NCBI RefSeq assembly: GCF_014207425.1 | Contig: NZ_JACHFF010000002.1 | Location: 1-64,000, forward strand | Direction: 5' to 3' | DNA: 64,000 nucleotides | Origin: Jeotgalicoccus coquinae | GTDB taxonomy: Bacteria > Bacillota > Bacilli > Staphylococcales > Salinicoccaceae | Shown here: positions 16,713 through 26,018 of the stretch, piece by piece | Position numbering within the stretch: the first letter of the stretch is position 1 | Layout of the letters: every line of letters begins with the position of its first letter | Notes under the pieces: generated by a model | Database searches by the model: none | What the model was told of the DNA's origin: nothing | Seen by the model: only the letters and a program-made list of their open reading frames with translations | Position numbers and translations under genes: made by a program

Positions 16713-17894
16713 ATGTTTAAAAATCCTTCAAGAAAAACAATTATTACAGTGTTTATGATCGGTGCTTTCGCAGTCGGAATGACGGAATATGTCGTTACCG
16801 GTTTACTCACTCAATTTGCAGCTGATTTAGATGTTGCTGTCTCGACGACAGGGCTGCTGCTGAGCGTGTACGCGCTGAGTGTCGCACTGTTCGGACCGGT
16901 CATCCGGCTGTTAACATTAAAATTCTCACCAAAACTATTGTTACTTATTTTAGTGTCTATATTTATTATCAGCAATATTATTGCAGCAACCGCACCAAAC
17001 TTCGAAGTGCTGCTTCTATCGCGTCTGTTATCCGCATCAATGCATGCACCATTCTTCGGTGTCATGATGAGTCTTGCGATGGCGATTTCACCGCCGCATA
17101 AAAAGACCAGTGCAATCGCACTCGTTAACGGCGGCCTCGTTATTGCTGTTATGCTCGGTGTACCGTTCGGTTCTTACATCGGTTCTGTACTCGACTGGCG
17201 TGTTGTATTCTGGATGATTGTCACACTCGGAGTGATAACACTTATGGGTATGATTCTGGTGACACCAAACTACAGAACAGCAGAAGTTCCTAAAATCTCC
17301 GCTGAACTGTCAGCACTGAAAGACAAGAACGTCATTATGCTGATCGTGACAATTGTCTTTGGTTTCTCCGGCGTCTTCACTGCTTATACGTTCCTCGAGC
17401 CGATGCTCCGGGAAATTGCCAATATGGGAGACCTCGGTGTCACTTTCAGCATGCTGATGTTCGGAACGTTTGCTGTCATCGGAAACTTCTCTTCAGGCAG
17501 CATACAGCCCGGTAAACTGACGGGTGCTGTAACGCTCGTTATTATGTTTCTCGCTATCGTGCTGTTCGGACTCACGTTTATGCTGCAGGTACCGTACCTT
17601 GCTTATATCGCTGCAGGACTGTTCGGTCTTGGGACATTCGGTATTTCACCGATGCTTAACGCCAAAATCATCTTTGCTGCAGTAACAGCACCGGCACTTG
17701 CCGGTACACTTGCCGCTTCAGTATTCAATCTGGCGAATGCGATTGGCGCATCGCTCGGTTCGGCTCTTTTGTCCCACAACTTCAGTTATACGGAAATCAC
17801 ATTTGTTGCAGGCGGTATGCTGATCTTTGGTGCACTTTGTATGGTTGCTACACACTTTATAGAAGATAAAAACCGCTTCACTTCAGAGTCATAA
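16713..17894 (+). CDS. MFS transporter, DHA1/AraJ-like exporter
   Basis: 393 residues, 12 hydrophobic segments, with GMTEYVVTG in helix 1 typical of the YdhP/AraJ branch and a short motif A variant in loop 2-3 (lacking the usual GxxxDRxGRR). Likely a proton-coupled drug or sugar exporter; the substrate is not predictable. Single gene with its own RBS (AAGGAG) and a bidirectional terminator after it. Confidence 0.88.
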   Translation: MFKNPSRKTIITVFMIGAFAVGMTEYVVTGLLTQFAADLDVAVSTTGLLLSVYALSVALFGPVIRLLTLKFSPKLLLLILVSIFIISNIIAATAPNFEVLLLSRLLSASMHAPFFGVMMSLAMAISPPHKKTSAIALVNGGLVIAVMLGVPFGSYIGSVLDWRVVFWMIVTLGVITLMGMILVTPNYRTAEVPKISAELSALKDKNVIMLIVTIVFGFSGVFTAYTFLEPMLREIANMGDLGVTFSMLMFGTFAVIGNFSSGSIQPGKLTGAVTLVIMFLAIVLFGLTFMLQVPYLAYIAAGLFGLGTFGISPMLNAKIIFAAVTAPALAGTLAASVFNLANAIGASLGSALLSHNFSYTEITFVAGGMLIFGALCMVATHFIEDKNRFTSES

Positions 17895-17895
17895 A

Positions 17896-17940
17896 ACAAA
17901 AGCTCCGGAAATCTCATTACAGATTTTCCGGAGCTTTTTA
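17896..17940. terminator. Bidirectional terminator between MFS and monooxygenase genes
   Basis: Stem AAAGCTCCGGAAA / TTTCCGGAGCTTT with a bulge and an A/T flank on each side, between convergent genes. Confidence 0.85.
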
Positions 17941-18909
17941 TTATTGCTGTTTTAACAGATGGTCTGCAAGCAGACGGTAGCTGTTCAGTTTATCTTCTAT
18001 ACTGTGCGTAATCGTTACAACCATAAATTCATCCACCTGGTAAGCTTCACTCATGTCAGTCAGTTCTTTCCCGACTGACTCAGGTGTCCCGATAATCAGA
18101 TTGGACAGTATCTGTTCTGTCTCTTTACGCTCGTCATCAGTCAACTTTACAGATGAAACTGCGTCAATATCCGCGACACCGTCAAAACCGCGGCCGGTTG
18201 ATTTCAATGCCTGATTGACTGCATAACTGTATGCAAGGTCATGTGCATATTTTTCATCTGCATGACAAAACACGTTCACAGTAATAATCACTTCACCAGG
18301 TGAACCATTCTCACGATAAGTATCCAGCACATCCGCCGGACTGCTGCTGCTCATAAATTTACCAAAGCAGTAATTCATACTGTTATCCCGTGCAAAGACT
18401 GCACTCTTTTCACTCGTACCGAGCATCCACAGCTCAGGTTTATTATCCGGCAGCGGCATGGCTTTCGGACTTTTATCGGCATCATTAATATAGCCCTGCA
18501 GCTCTGACACCAGTTCCGGCATTTTAAATGCGTGCTGGAGGTAGTTGTCGCTGAGTGCTTCGGACGCTTTGTTATCCCCGCCCGGTGCACGGCCGATTCC
18601 TATATCGATACGGTTTCCGTAGAGAGATGCGAGCGTATTGAACACCTCGGCCACTTTATACGGCTTGTAGTACGGCAGCAATGTTGCTCCGCTTCCAAGT
18701 CGAATATTTTCAGTCACCATACCGATTCCGCCAAGTGTAACCTCGGGTGCACTGGATGATAAACCATTCATGCCATGATGTTCTGCCAGCCAGAATCTTG
18801 TATATCCCAATTCATCACCAAGCACGGCCAGTCTCACACTGTTATTCAGTGCTTCACCGGCAGACATGTTTACAGAAACAGGCGCCTGATCAAGAATACT
18901 TAGTTTCAT
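17941..18909 (-). CDS. Luciferase-like (LLM) flavin monooxygenase, MsnO8 type
   Basis: 322 residues, LLM-class TIM barrel: LSILDQAPV at the N-terminus, FWLAEHHGMN and GSGATLLPYYKPYKVAE, DIGIGRAPGG. These match the single-component MsnO8-like branch that uses F420 or FMN; the substrate is unknown. The ATG is 3 bp after the stop of the upstream small gene and has only a weak GAAAGAAG-type RBS, so translation is probably coupled. Confidence 0.88.
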   Translation of the reverse strand: MKLSILDQAPVSVNMSAGEALNNSVRLAVLGDELGYTRFWLAEHHGMNGLSSSAPEVTLGGIGMVTENIRLGSGATLLPYYKPYKVAEVFNTLASLYGNRIDIGIGRAPGGDNKASEALSDNYLQHAFKMPELVSELQGYINDADKSPKAMPLPDNKPELWMLGTSEKSAVFARDNSMNYCFGKFMSSSSPADVLDTYRENGSPGEVIITVNVFCHADEKYAHDLAYSYAVNQALKSTGRGFDGVADIDAVSSVKLTDDERKETEQILSNLIIGTPESVGKELTDMSEAYQVDEFMVVTITHSIEDKLNSYRLLADHLLKQQ

Positions 18910-18912
18910 CTG

Positions 18913-19194
18913 TTATTTTTCTTCTTTCAGAGTAATGTGATATTCCCCAACATTATCTTCTTCATAAAGATTATCCAGTGAAGTTGAGTAATTGATAATT
19001 TTTGCATTGAACTCCTCGTTGTTGCTTCCCGGAAGTCTTACCAGAAATTCTTCTTTGTACAGGTGTTCTGATAAATTGTGGTAATCTTCGCTCGCCACAT
19101 CAAATTCAATATACACTGTACCTTCTCCCTCATCTCTTTTCAGTTCTTTCACTTCAAGAGTTAAGTCGTCTAAAACTATAATGTCCATTGCCAT
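18913..19194 (-). CDS. Small DUF3219-like protein
   Basis: 93 residues, acidic, no membrane segment; the pattern IIVLDD, EFDVASEDYHN, FLVRLPG recalls DUF3219 (Bacillus YkvR). Function unknown. RBS AAAGGGATG ahead of the ATG. It leads a two-gene unit with the LLM monooxygenase. Confidence 0.65.
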   Translation of the reverse strand: MAMDIIVLDDLTLEVKELKRDEGEGTVYIEFDVASEDYHNLSEHLYKEEFLVRLPGSNNEEFNAKIINYSTSLDNLYEEDNVGEYHITLKEEK

Positions 19195-19294
19195 TATTTT
19201 TCATCCCTTTCAATTCACTAATGAGAATAATAACACTCGTAATATTCTATAGCTAATAAAATGTTTACCCTTTTTTAACTTTCATAACCTTAGG

Positions 19295-19322
19295 GGGAGA
19301 AAGCCTTCGGCTTTTCTTATAT
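19295..19322 (+). terminator. Possible short hairpin terminator
   Basis: GAAAGCC-TTC-GGCTTTT followed by CTTAT. No plus-strand gene ends nearby, so its role is unclear; it lies ahead of the YhgE/Pip gene and may shield it from read-through. Confidence 0.35.
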
Positions 19323-19415
19323 AAATAAATGCGTGCCTATTTTCACATATGATTAGACATGAGCTGTTTTATTACGTACATTAAAGAAATACAAATTTGA
19401 TTGGAGACATAAAAA

Positions 19416-20864
19416 ATGTTCAGTGATATTAAACAGCTAATGAAAAATCCGTTCCTGATAATTTCCCTGCTGGCAATTTCTACAATTCCGGCATTGTACA
19501 CTGCCATCTTCCTCGGCTCGATGTGGGACCCATACAATCAGCTCGATGAAATACAGATCAGCGTCGTTAACGAAGATGCAGGTTCCGAGCTTAACGGTGA
19601 GCCGCTTAATATCGGTGAGCGCATAGAAAATGAACTTGCTGAAAACGAAGAATTTGACTGGCAGTTCACGGATGCAGAATCTGCAAAAGACAGCCTGGAG
19701 AACGGCTCGTCATACGCAATTATACATATCCCGGATAATGTATCAGAACAGGCAACAACACTGCTCAATGAAAATCCCGAGTTAATTACAATCGATGTAA
19801 CGACCAATCCCGGTTTTAACTTCGTCGGCAGTATGATGGGCACACAGGGCGGGTCCGGTGTTGCAGATGCGATATCGACAACTGTCGGTGAAACATACAC
19901 TGCAACGTTAATGGATGCTTTAGCAGAAGTGGCAACATCAACAGGCGATATTGTGACAGCACTTGCGGATATGCAGGAAGGTGCAGGGCAGCTCCGTGAA
20001 AGCAATGAAGAGCTGCAGACCGGACTTGATCAGGCAGCACCGGCACTTGGACCGGCAGGCGCTCAATTGACACAGGGCAACACTGAAATTACAACAGGTA
20101 TTGAATCACTCGAAGAAAACCTCGGCGCACTTGAACAGGAAATCGCCGACGGCTCTGCTCCAATGGACGATTATTCATTTACCGGGCATAACGCTGAATC
20201 GATTATCAGCCCGGTTAAAGTGAATGAAAGTGAAATTACCGATATGAACAACTACGGGCAGAGCTTTGCTCCGTTTATCATCGCGGTCAGCCTGTTCGTC
20301 GGAGCGGTTGCATTCAGTGTAATATTCCCGATTAACCGGAGCTCCGAAAACTATAAAAACGCACTTGCGATGTCAGTCAGTAAACTGATTATAATATCAG
20401 TTCAGGCCGTCATATCAACAGCCGTTGTCGCATCGGTTATACAATTTATGTTCGACTTCCCGATCGATGAACCCGTTAAATTCTACGGCATCATGATACT
20501 GTGGGCATTCTCAGCACTGCTGTTTGTCACGCTGCTCGTATCACTGATGGGCAACATCGGTAAATTCATTACAATCATCCTGCTGATTATTCAGCTGTCG
20601 GCAAGTGCGGGTACATTCCCGATAGAAACAGCCGGCGGACTGTATCAGGCAATCCACCCGATTCTCCCGATGAGTTATGTCATCGCAGCAATGCGGGAAG
20701 CGATATTCAGCTTCGAAGGCAGTTTATCGTACAGCGATGCAATGATTTATACGATTTCGATTACAGTAGGAAGTCTGATTATACTTCAACTGATAAACTT
20801 CCTGAAATTCAAGTTCAGTTCGTTTGAAGGACTGATCAGAAAACTGAGCAGAATTCAGTATTAA
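19416..20864 (+). CDS. YhgE/Pip family membrane protein
   Basis: 482 residues: N-terminal transmembrane helix (about 11-31), an extracellular region (about 40-280) with helical, probably coiled-coil stretches (TGDIVTALADMQEGAGQL), then six hydrophobic segments (about 283-470) of the ABC-2 type. This is the YhgE/Pip architecture, found in phage receptors and in type VII secretion EsaA, but shorter than the 700-1000 residues usual there. No ATPase or ESX gene is adjacent. RBS GGAGA; own terminator at 20941. Confidence 0.85.
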   Translation: MFSDIKQLMKNPFLIISLLAISTIPALYTAIFLGSMWDPYNQLDEIQISVVNEDAGSELNGEPLNIGERIENELAENEEFDWQFTDAESAKDSLENGSSYAIIHIPDNVSEQATTLLNENPELITIDVTTNPGFNFVGSMMGTQGGSGVADAISTTVGETYTATLMDALAEVATSTGDIVTALADMQEGAGQLRESNEELQTGLDQAAPALGPAGAQLTQGNTEITTGIESLEENLGALEQEIADGSAPMDDYSFTGHNAESIISPVKVNESEITDMNNYGQSFAPFIIAVSLFVGAVAFSVIFPINRSSENYKNALAMSVSKLIIISVQAVISTAVVASVIQFMFDFPIDEPVKFYGIMILWAFSALLFVTLLVSLMGNIGKFITIILLIIQLSASAGTFPIETAGGLYQAIHPILPMSYVIAAMREAIFSFEGSLSYSDAMIYTISITVGSLIILQLINFLKFKFSSFEGLIRKLSRIQY

Positions 20865-20940
20865 GAATGGGCTGTCGGCTGGATTCACAACAGGGATACG
20901 CCGTTGGGATTCCAACTCAATCCAACTCACTAACCATCGT

Positions 20941-20980
20941 AAAAAAAACACTGTACCCCGCCGGTACAGTGCTTTTTTTT
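20941..20980. terminator. Bidirectional terminator
   Basis: Perfect 9-bp stem CACTGTACC / GGTACAGTG with A8 and T8 on the two sides (20941-20948, 20973-20980), between convergent genes. Confidence 0.9.
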
Positions 20981-20984
20981 CCTT

Positions 20985-21494
20985 TCACAGTAAATCCTCT
21001 TCACCTGGATCTGTCAGATCTTCAACAGGGTAATTAAATTCTCTCAGCCTGCTGACAAACTGATCGTGGTTCAGATAAATATGATTCAGCTCTTTCAATA
21101 TTTCTTCGCCGTTATAAAATCGCATAACGGTCTGTATATCTCGTTCAATTGTAATATTAGTAATATCTTTTTTCTGCAGTACCTTTTCCCCGCGCCGGAA
21201 TTTAATAATTATACCGGACGGTGCAATATGCAGTTCATAATATTTATCACCTTTATCCTCTCTAAATAAAAAGCCGAGTATAATCCCGATCAGAATAAGC
21301 CCCGCCACGATATATGCCCGGTTAAATGCACTTTCCTCAATATTATTAAAGGTCATATAGGACATATCAAAAATGATAAATAATAAGTATGCGCCCAGCA
21401 CAACGAGTCCGAACAGCTTAAAGTTGAAGCCTTTCGGATCATAGTTTTTCGGTACGTCTTTTCTTTCCAAATATATTACGCGGTCGTCTGTCAT
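20985..21494 (-). CDS. Two-helix membrane protein of unknown function
   Basis: 169 residues: cytoplasmic N-terminus, two transmembrane segments (about 27-45 and 60-78), then a soluble domain (85-169) of beta-rich character (YYELHIAPSGIIIKFRR) that recalls bacterial PH domains. I do not recognise the family. Strong RBS AGGAGGTG. Lies 63 bp downstream of corA in the same direction. Confidence 0.72.
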   Translation of the reverse strand: MTDDRVIYLERKDVPKNYDPKGFNFKLFGLVVLGAYLLFIIFDMSYMTFNNIEESAFNRAYIVAGLILIGIILGFLFREDKGDKYYELHIAPSGIIIKFRRGEKVLQKKDITNITIERDIQTVMRFYNGEEILKELNHIYLNHDQFVSRLREFNYPVEDLTDPGEEDLL

Positions 21495-21556
21495 CGGAAC
21501 ACCTCCTCTTTATTTCCAATCTTCTCAGGATAAGGTCCAAATAGTTTGTTTTCCAG

Positions 21557-22492
21557 CTACATCCATCCTTTATATTTAAAGAATCCGAGCATTCCCACAC
21601 TAATTAAAATCATTATACCCAGTGTTACAAAGTATCCCGGTCCCCATCCAAGTTCCGGCATATTCTTAAAGTTCATGCCGTATATACCGGTAATGAGTGT
21701 CAGCGGCAGGAAAACCGCCGAGATGATTGTCAGCACGTTAATAATTTTATTCATGCGGTACGTATTGTATGAAATATAGTTGTCTTTCATTTCATCAATC
21801 ATTTCTTCCGAGAATTGAATAATCAGTTTCTGCCTGTCGATTTTAGAATCAATTTTTCCGAGTATCCACTCACTCTGTCCGCTGTTGAATACGTCGTCCT
21901 GTTCTTTAAATTTCTCCACCAGTTCTTCCATCGGAATAATGACACGTTTCACCCGGAAGATTTCTTTTCTGACATCGAACATCTTCGCGGTGATATCATC
22001 ACCTTTTTTCTCATTCCCATGTTTTTCTTCAAAAAGAATGACCTCGTCTTCTATATCATGCACGATATCAAAATACTGTTCGACTGTTTCATGAAGTATA
22101 TGGAGTGCGATATCAATTTCCAGATCTTCATGTTTATGCTTTATAATATTTGTGATATCAATAAAATCTTCAAGTACACCGTCATGATAAGTAATAACGA
22201 TATCTTTCATAACAAATATATTAATGGCATGTGCTTCTAATGTATCCTGGTCAATCACATGACATATTAACAGCTGATAGTCGTTAAAATTATAGTACTG
22301 GGGACGGTATCTTTTCGTCTTCTCGTCTTCCAGTTTATCATCATCAACTTTAAAGTCCGACAACAGTTCCTCCTTATCGTCAAAGCTGTTGTAGTCATAC
22401 CACGTAAAGCTAACATCGTGCGGCACCGTGTCCCGTCCATCTGCAGTTTCTATCTGATTTTCTTTTGTTATGTACTGTACTTTAAGACTCAT
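21557..22492 (-). CDS. corA: CorA-family magnesium transporter
   Basis: 311 residues from the ATG at 22492 (RBS AGGGGGGTG); the longer frame to 22558 runs into the terminator of the upstream gene and is not translated. Large cytoplasmic N-terminal domain, long helix, then two C-terminal transmembrane segments with the selectivity signature YGMNF between the first helix and the loop. Imports Mg2+ (some members Co2+ or Ni2+) as a pentamer. RNA-level control was not seen. Confidence 0.94.
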   Translation of the reverse strand: MSLKVQYITKENQIETADGRDTVPHDVSFTWYDYNSFDDKEELLSDFKVDDDKLEDEKTKRYRPQYYNFNDYQLLICHVIDQDTLEAHAINIFVMKDIVITYHDGVLEDFIDITNIIKHKHEDLEIDIALHILHETVEQYFDIVHDIEDEVILFEEKHGNEKKGDDITAKMFDVRKEIFRVKRVIIPMEELVEKFKEQDDVFNSGQSEWILGKIDSKIDRQKLIIQFSEEMIDEMKDNYISYNTYRMNKIINVLTIISAVFLPLTLITGIYGMNFKNMPELGWGPGYFVTLGIMILISVGMLGFFKYKGWM

Positions 22493-22538
22493 CCGAACAC
22501 CCCCCTGATTTCTAATACCCGTTTGGCAGTGAATAAAG

Positions 22539-22578
22539 CAAAAGAGCAGTGAAATCATCTGATTTCACTGCTCTTTAT
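22539..22578 (-). terminator. Terminator of the NCS1 permease
   Basis: 17-bp perfect stem AAAGAGCAGTGAAATCA / TGATTTCACTGCTCTTT with a very short loop; A/T on both sides. Confidence 0.85.
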
Positions 22579-22587
22579 CATATTATA

Positions 22588-23985
22588 TTATTTAGTTTCG
22601 TTCTCGTAAATTGTACCTCTCTTGAATCTGGAGCCTTTGAACATCGTTTTACTGATGATCGGGTAGGCAATACCGGCAACAATAAATCCGATTATCCATG
22701 CAAGATCAACGAACATGAATGCTGCTGCCGCACCAATTCCAAGTGCCAGTATCGCTGCGTAGTTGACGCCTTCAAAGTTACCGCCTTTTTTGTACAATTC
22801 TTTAATATCGATATGCTGTTTTCTCATCAGGTAGTATTCCACTATAAGAATCGCAATGAGTGGTCCAAGGAATGCTGAGTACACCTGTACGAAAGTATCA
22901 AGTCCTTTAGCATTATCATCCTGAACTAATAACCATGGGAATGAGCCCATTGCCAGAAGTCCTGTAATTGTAACTGCAACTTTGTAGTTTAGTTTAGTAA
23001 ACAGCTGAATAACGTAAGTCGGCGTTACAATGTTTGCTACCATATTTACTGCTATTGCACCAAACACGATAAACACAGAAATAAATAACTGCATGTAGAC
23101 ATTATCGAATAATGCCGGAAGTCCAAGCGCCGGGTTTGTGTAACCTGTTGCACTCGCAAGCATTGCACCGACAACGATTACCGAACCGTAAGCGACGATA
23201 ATCGGCAGGAAGTAAAGCAGTCCGCGTTTTGCGTCACTGTATCCTGTTTTAAGTTCGCGCGAATAATCCGCTGCGCTCAGGAAAATTGCTGCGTAGTTAC
23301 CAAGAAATACCATGATGTACGCGAAGAATGGAACGCCCCAGGTACCTTCAGTGTTAACCCATGTATCAGCAATCGCTGTACTGTGGTCTTTAAGTAAAAT
23401 AACGAATACTGTAATAACGATACCCATCAGGACAACTGATGCCACTGATTCAACCGCTTTAATACTCTTGAATCCTTTCATTGAAAGGAGAATCTGTACT
23501 ACTAACAGAATGATAAACCCTGCAAATACGTTGTCAATTGCGCCGTCCGAAAGTATTTTGAATACTTCGTTTAACGCGGTACCACCGATCCAGCTCTGAA
23601 TACCGTACCAGATGACTGCCGGCACTGCACGGAGCAGTGAAGAAAGCAGTGTACCTTTCTCACCGAATGATGCTTTTAAGTGTGCAACGTAAGGAATACC
23701 GTATTTGTATCCGGCTCTGTCGTTTAACGCGAAGAGGATAGAAACAATCCCGATTGAAATTAATGCCGCTGCAATTGTCTGCCAAATATTCAGGATGGCC
23801 ATCCCTGCAACTACAACACTCGCACCGAGTGTCATGTTACCCATGTTTACACCGTCACCCACCCAAAGTGACATATATCCGGCTGCTCCGAGTGTTCTGT
23901 CCTCAGGACCGGTTGGTTTAAGAGAATCCGTCTGAGCTGCTGCATCCAGACCTTCTCCAGGTAGATTGTTATGTTCTTCTGACAT
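22588..23985 (-). CDS. NCS1-family nucleobase/hydantoin transporter
   Basis: 465 residues with a hydrophilic N-terminus (1-35) and 12 hydrophobic segments. The GPEDRTLGAAGYMSLWVGDGVNMG start and WYGIQSWIGG are NCS1 (purine/cytosine/allantoin permease) motifs. Family members import cytosine, allantoin, hydantoins or thiamine; I cannot tell which. The neighbouring pucR regulator and the shared operator motif point to a purine-derived nitrogen source. RBS AGAGGTG. Confidence 0.88.
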   Translation of the reverse strand: MSEEHNNLPGEGLDAAAQTDSLKPTGPEDRTLGAAGYMSLWVGDGVNMGNMTLGASVVVAGMAILNIWQTIAAALISIGIVSILFALNDRAGYKYGIPYVAHLKASFGEKGTLLSSLLRAVPAVIWYGIQSWIGGTALNEVFKILSDGAIDNVFAGFIILLVVQILLSMKGFKSIKAVESVASVVLMGIVITVFVILLKDHSTAIADTWVNTEGTWGVPFFAYIMVFLGNYAAIFLSAADYSRELKTGYSDAKRGLLYFLPIIVAYGSVIVVGAMLASATGYTNPALGLPALFDNVYMQLFISVFIVFGAIAVNMVANIVTPTYVIQLFTKLNYKVAVTITGLLAMGSFPWLLVQDDNAKGLDTFVQVYSAFLGPLIAILIVEYYLMRKQHIDIKELYKKGGNFEGVNYAAILALGIGAAAAFMFVDLAWIIGFIVAGIAYPIISKTMFKGSRFKRGTIYENETK

Positions 23986-24077
23986 ATTTACACCTCTGTT
24001 ATATTTTTAGACTTTAATTAATTTTTCTCAGTGTCCTGCACCGTCTTTAATTATATATGCCTGAACATTCGATGTCT

Positions 24078-24094
24078 TTATCCAATATAGATAA
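24078..24094 (-). promoter_or_regulatory. Putative PucR operator, site A
   Basis: On the minus strand TTATCTATATTGGATAA, 93 bp upstream of the permease ATG. It is one of three copies of the same 17-bp motif around pucR (others at 25811 and 25913). The TTGGATAA end resembles the Bacillus PucR box (WWWCNTTGGTTAA, from memory). Isolated TTATC half-sites follow at 24107 and 24119. Confidence 0.6.
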
Positions 24095-24137
24095 CTTTTC
24101 CCTGCATTATCTCTTTAATTATCTATATAATTCACAA

Positions 24138-25784
24138 TTATTCTTTTCGCATAATCTCGAGAATCTTCAATCCGACTTGAACTGACAGCATTTCGTTCGC
24201 ATCTTCGTAGTCCATCTGCGTGATTTCCTTAATCTTGTCGAGGCGGTATGAGACCGTTTTGTAATGAACAAATAATCTGTCCGCCGAGCGCGAAACATTC
24301 TGCTGGCACTGGAGATACATTTCCAATGTTTCTATCAGCTGTTCCCTGTTTGATTTATTGTAATCCAATAGTCTCTGCAGACTTTGCGGGATAAACTCCT
24401 TCAGCTTATTGTTATCGTGCTTAAACTGATATAAAAGTCTGTAGATGCCGAGTTCTTCAAAGCTCAAAATAGGATTATGCTCATAAGACATTTCATTAAC
24501 ATCGAGCACTTCCTGCGCTTCTTTGTGGCTTCTCGGCAGATCGTGGACTGTATCGGCAATCGAACCGATACCTGTATACACTCTTGCATCGCTGACCGTG
24601 CTTTCAAACTTGTTAATCACGTAGCCAAGCGTCCGCTTAATTGAGTTCATTTCTTTCTTCTTGTTGCTCTGTCCCGAATGAACCGGCCAGATAACAATGA
24701 CCTGGTTGAATCTTTCGCGGACAATTGCATTTTTTAAGTAATACTCAATATTATTAATTAAAATATTGTAGTATCTTTCTCTCGAATCACCGGTAACTTT
24801 TTTATTTTTAAACTTCAGCGTAAATACGACTACTGCCGAGCGGCTGTTCAGATCAAACTTAATATTGTCTGCACGTTCTGCGATGTCGTCTTCGTGTTTA
24901 ATATCCCCTGACAGAAGGTCATCGATAATCTCATTCTTATATTTCTTCTCTACTTCTGAAATCGCAATTTTCTTGGCAAGGTTTAATGACAGTGCCGTGG
25001 CTGCATTTTCAATCGCAATAAAATCAAAATCGCTGAAACCGGAATGGATTGCACTGATAACGAGCATGACCTTCGTCTGATTGACCGTCGTAATCGGAAT
25101 CATAATCTGCTCGCATTCACGGTCCTGCAGTTTCGGATATATTACAAAACGGCGGTATATCGGGAATATCGTATTTTTGATATTCTTCTCCACCTGAAAC
25201 TTATCCGATTCATAGAACAGTTCCACTTCGCTGTCTGTCGTTGCGATTACTTTAAACAATTCGTTATAAATCGTAACAGGGTTTCCTATTAGTGATTCAA
25301 GCGTTTCAATAATCACCTCATCGCTGACGTTTTGAATCGACAGTGCCGTGAATCTGTGATGAATCTCTCTGAAGTACTCGAGTTTCTCAACATCCTGGTT
25401 AAAAATCTTGCGTGTTACTTTATAAATAATATCGATAAACGGCACAGCTGTCGGCAGTGAAATAATTGGAACGTTGCGTTCCCTGCATACATCCATAACG
25501 GGTTCGGGAATGCTTGTGAACTCCGTCCGCAATTTTACAATCAGAGCGCTGATTTTTTTATCAGCGAGCTCGTGCATCCAGGCCCTCATCTCTTCATCGT
25601 TCAAATCTTTGATCGGAAAGAAACTGGTAAGTATCGTTTCTCCACCGTTCAGCCATAACGAGATGTCCGGTGAATCGATGACTGTAATACCTTTTATATT
25701 TTTGGCGAGACTCTGTTTCGTCCCGATATACTCTGCATTCCGGAATTCATCCAGGGTCAGTAATTCTTTAACTGTATAGTGCAT
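24138..25784 (-). CDS. pucR: PucR-family transcriptional regulator
   Basis: 548 residues from the ATG at 25784, which has AGAGGA 7 nt upstream; a TTG at 25790 lies too close to it. N-terminal PucR ligand-sensing domain (about 5-125, TVKELLTLDEF start), a central GGDEF-like domain (about 280-420), and a C-terminal PucR-type helix-turn-helix (about 485-545, NVSRSADRLFVHYKTVSYRLDK in part). In Bacillus PucR controls purine catabolism genes. Divergent from ridA and upstream of the permease, so it likely controls both. Confidence 0.9.
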   Translation of the reverse strand: MHYTVKELLTLDEFRNAEYIGTKQSLAKNIKGITVIDSPDISLWLNGGETILTSFFPIKDLNDEEMRAWMHELADKKISALIVKLRTEFTSIPEPVMDVCRERNVPIISLPTAVPFIDIIYKVTRKIFNQDVEKLEYFREIHHRFTALSIQNVSDEVIIETLESLIGNPVTIYNELFKVIATTDSEVELFYESDKFQVEKNIKNTIFPIYRRFVIYPKLQDRECEQIMIPITTVNQTKVMLVISAIHSGFSDFDFIAIENAATALSLNLAKKIAISEVEKKYKNEIIDDLLSGDIKHEDDIAERADNIKFDLNSRSAVVVFTLKFKNKKVTGDSRERYYNILINNIEYYLKNAIVRERFNQVIVIWPVHSGQSNKKKEMNSIKRTLGYVINKFESTVSDARVYTGIGSIADTVHDLPRSHKEAQEVLDVNEMSYEHNPILSFEELGIYRLLYQFKHDNNKLKEFIPQSLQRLLDYNKSNREQLIETLEMYLQCQQNVSRSADRLFVHYKTVSYRLDKIKEITQMDYEDANEMLSVQVGLKILEIMRKE

Positions 25785-25810
25785 TGGCAATCCTCTTTTT
25801 TCAAATGATT

Positions 25811-25827
25811 TTATCCTAAGTCGATAA
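25811..25827 (-). promoter_or_regulatory. Putative PucR operator, site C
   Basis: On the minus strand TTATCGACTTAGGATAA, 27 bp upstream of the pucR ATG, in a place suited to autoregulation. It shares 13 of 17 positions with site A. Confidence 0.55.
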
Positions 25828-25912
25828 AAACATTAATATCTTATACCATACACTATAACAGGTGTTTCTCACTATATACCCCATAATTTGCTCATGATAA
25901 ACCAACTTATTC

Positions 25913-25929
25913 TTATCGATGTTGGATAG
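25913..25929 (+). promoter_or_regulatory. Putative PucR operator, site B
   Basis: TTATCGATGTTGGATAG, 90 bp upstream of the ridA ATG, nearly the same distance as site A from the permease. Shares 14 of 17 positions with site A, mirror symmetry TTATC-N7-GATAR. Confidence 0.6.
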
Positions 25930-26018
25930 GACTTTTTACACCAATAGATATCATTTTATGATATTTAATCCGGTTAAAGATGCTATGATTAAAGCATTAC
26001 TAAATAGGAGGGTGTTTT

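Noticed and set aside
24107-24123. Extra TTATC half-sites near the permease promoter
   Set aside because: Direct half-sites in A/T-rich DNA; they do not form the full 17-bp motif.
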